Shown here piece after piece: positions 62,831-64,000 of a stretch of 64,000 nucleotides of DNA. Location of the stretch: contig JAPLFF010000007.1 of NCBI GenBank assembly GCA_026390775.1, positions 1,302,001 to 1,366,000 on the forward strand. The letters run 5' to 3'. Both the position numbers and the translations under genes were made by a program. How positions within the stretch are numbered: position 1 is the first letter of the stretch; every line of letters starts with the position of its first letter. The notes beneath the pieces are model-generated. The model worked only from the letters and a program-made list of their open reading frames with translations, was not told the DNA's origin and ran no database searches. The stretch is from Ignavibacteriales bacterium. Lineage in GTDB: Bacteria > Bacteroidota > Ignavibacteria > Ignavibacteriales > Melioribacteraceae.

Positions 62831-64000
62831 TTATTTCTTGAACTTACTTAACAAATCAGCAATAGCATCTTTATGTGCCATGAATCCAAGCATTTTTAGC
62901 TTCACATAATTTTCTTGGTAAAAATAATATCCTTTATCACCTACATTGAATGAACCCGAACCTGAATCTTTTATTAAGTACCAATCTTTACCATCTTTAT
63001 TTAAATAACCGACCATGTGAATTCCGTGGTCATCGCCGGTTGTTCCGTTGCTAAAACGAAATTGCCGTGCGGACTCATCAATATATTCAGAAGGAACATC
63101 GAATGAAGGAATCATAGCAACTTTTGCGTGCGATTCGATTCCGGCTTCAGAAACATCTCCGAAAATTGCGAGTGTAAATCCCTTTCTGATTGTACTTTTT
63201 ATAGTTGACATAAAAACATCGAGAGGAACATTATAGTAGTCTTTGTTATGCCACCAATTATCCGGGACCTCATACTCAACTTTTTCATAATATGGTTTTT
63301 GCATTAACGACATAACGGCAACGTAATCATCTAAGTTAAGCCCGACTATTTTACTTAAATATTCTTTTGGTGTGTATTCTTTTCCATCAACAGTAAATTT
63401 GGTTGGCGGTTCGCCCAGATAATGATTTAAAATTGATTTTACAGTACTAACAACTTCATCTTCGTTCCATGAATTTGTATTCTTGATACCGATTAGATAA
63501 TTGTTGATCTCTTGAAACATTTTTCCGTGATCGTTATGTTTTTGTCCCGGTAGTTTTCCGTCGTAAACATTTTCCGGTACGATACCATATTCTTTCCAAA
63601 TTCTAATAACTGCATTTGCTTCCGATCCTTCACCGATAGCCGAATTTCCTCTTTCGGTTACGAATCTTCTAACCTTTGCCAGATATTCCCAATAAGCAGT
63701 CCAAATCTCTGAGAGTTTAATTTTTATGTTATGAATTCGATAAACTTCAGATTCCAAGTAAGATGTTGTTGAGAAAGACCAGCAAGTTCCGGTGTTGCCT
63801 TGATTGATGGGATCATTGTGCCAGTAAGATGTGAATTCATTTTTTGATTTAGGAAGATTAAGTCCGGTATAATCCATTTTAAATATTTTATTATCGGACT
63901 TTTCTTTTTTGTTGAAATCATCAATCCCTTTTTGGATTTCATCCCAAAATTCACTTTTCGGTTGAACAAATGTTCCCTTATCATGAACTTGTGCTGTGAT
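62831..64000 (-). CDS. C1 family cysteine peptidase (5' end outside window)
   Basis: The frame is open to the right edge, so the N-terminus (with any signal peptide) is outside. The visible part has the papain-like catalytic cysteine in QGNTGTCWSFSTTSYLESE, and a histidine in GTTGDDHGIHMVGYL. Where papain has Asn (KNSWG), this protein reads LIKDSGSG, an Asp substitution found in some Bacteroidota relatives of aminopeptidase C. It probably cleaves peptides. The C-terminus ends DLLSKFKK. Confidence 0.85.
   Translation of the reverse strand: MTAQVHDKGTFVQPKSEFWDEIQKGIDDFNKKEKSDNKIFKMDYTGLNLPKSKNEFTSYWHNDPINQGNTGTCWSFSTTSYLESEVYRIHNIKIKLSEIWTAYWEYLAKVRRFVTERGNSAIGEGSEANAVIRIWKEYGIVPENVYDGKLPGQKHNDHGKMFQEINNYLIGIKNTNSWNEDEVVSTVKSILNHYLGEPPTKFTVDGKEYTPKEYLSKIVGLNLDDYVAVMSLMQKPYYEKVEYEVPDNWWHNKDYYNVPLDVFMSTIKSTIRKGFTLAIFGDVSEAGIESHAKVAMIPSFDVPSEYIDESARQFRFSNGTTGDDHGIHMVGYLNKDGKDWYLIKDSGSGSFNVGDKGYYFYQENYVKLKMLGFMAHKDAIADLLSKFKK

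Noticed and set aside
1-64000. CRISPR array, insertion sequence or prophage
   Set aside because: No regularly spaced repeats, transposase, integrase or phage structural genes were seen on either strand.

Overview
The window looks like chromosomal DNA of a member of Ignavibacteria (Bacteroidota/Chlorobi group). It is AT-rich. It encodes a secreted protein with the C-terminal sorting motif YPNPFNPST, carboxypeptidase-regulatory-like domains fused to outer-membrane proteins, a TonB-dependent receptor, many Sec signal peptides ending in AQ, and a Bacteroidota-type promoter (TTG-N20-TATATTTG). This is inference from gene content; no rRNA gene is present. The first and last genes are cut by the window edges.

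Layout. 1-7.5 kb: three exported (alpha/alpha)6-barrel glycosidases in a row. 7.6-10.4 kb: small genes (DUF4342, PAS, SAM methyltransferase) and an unusual protein with a HEPN-like motif. 10.4-18.6 kb: a TonB-dependent receptor with a lipoprotein, a secreted protein with an internal duplication, a CDF-like transporter, tRNA-Ala(CGC), a frameshifted lipoprotein gene, a T9SS cargo protein and small secreted proteins. 18.8-25.6 kb: aldo/keto reductase, DPP-IV-like peptidase, AlaX-like editing protein, small lipoproteins, hydrolase and an exported flavodoxin. 25.7-34.5 kb: VPS10/BNR protein, tricorn-like S41 protease and M28 peptidase, which suggests proteinaceous substrates. 34.6-37.3 kb: an arsenic operon arsR-arsM-arsC-acr3. 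37.6-45.6 kb: an operon starting with an HTH/PTS-EIIA regulator followed by hydrogenase-4-like subunits B, C, E, F, G and an H-I fusion. The large subunit lacks the Ni-binding cysteines, so this is probably an energy-converting hydrogenase-related (Ehr) complex and not a hydrogenase. 45.7-55.9 kb: peptide transporter, Wzi-like barrel, hybrid-input histidine kinase, GH13 amylase and a DUF5686 protein. 56-58.7 kb: an epimerase relic and three pilin-like membrane-anchored proteins. 58.9-64 kb: methyltransferase, amidase, cytochrome c, DinB, methylglyoxal synthase and a C1 peptidase.

Taken together the genes describe a heterotroph that exports glycosidases and peptidases, imports oligosaccharides and peptides, and conserves energy with an ion-pumping membrane complex.

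The most distinctive unexplained signals are: (i) several families of short palindromic or tandem repeats that sit just after stop codons and also inside reading frames; (ii) a GC-rich three-way-junction RNA candidate upstream of the tricorn-like gene, whose wobble pairs favour one strand; (iii) the Ni-less hydrogenase-like complex with a PTS-type regulator; (iv) an A7 tract that breaks a lipoprotein gene; (v) a CHKPGTP...HGD..G.C module embedded in a pilin-like protein.
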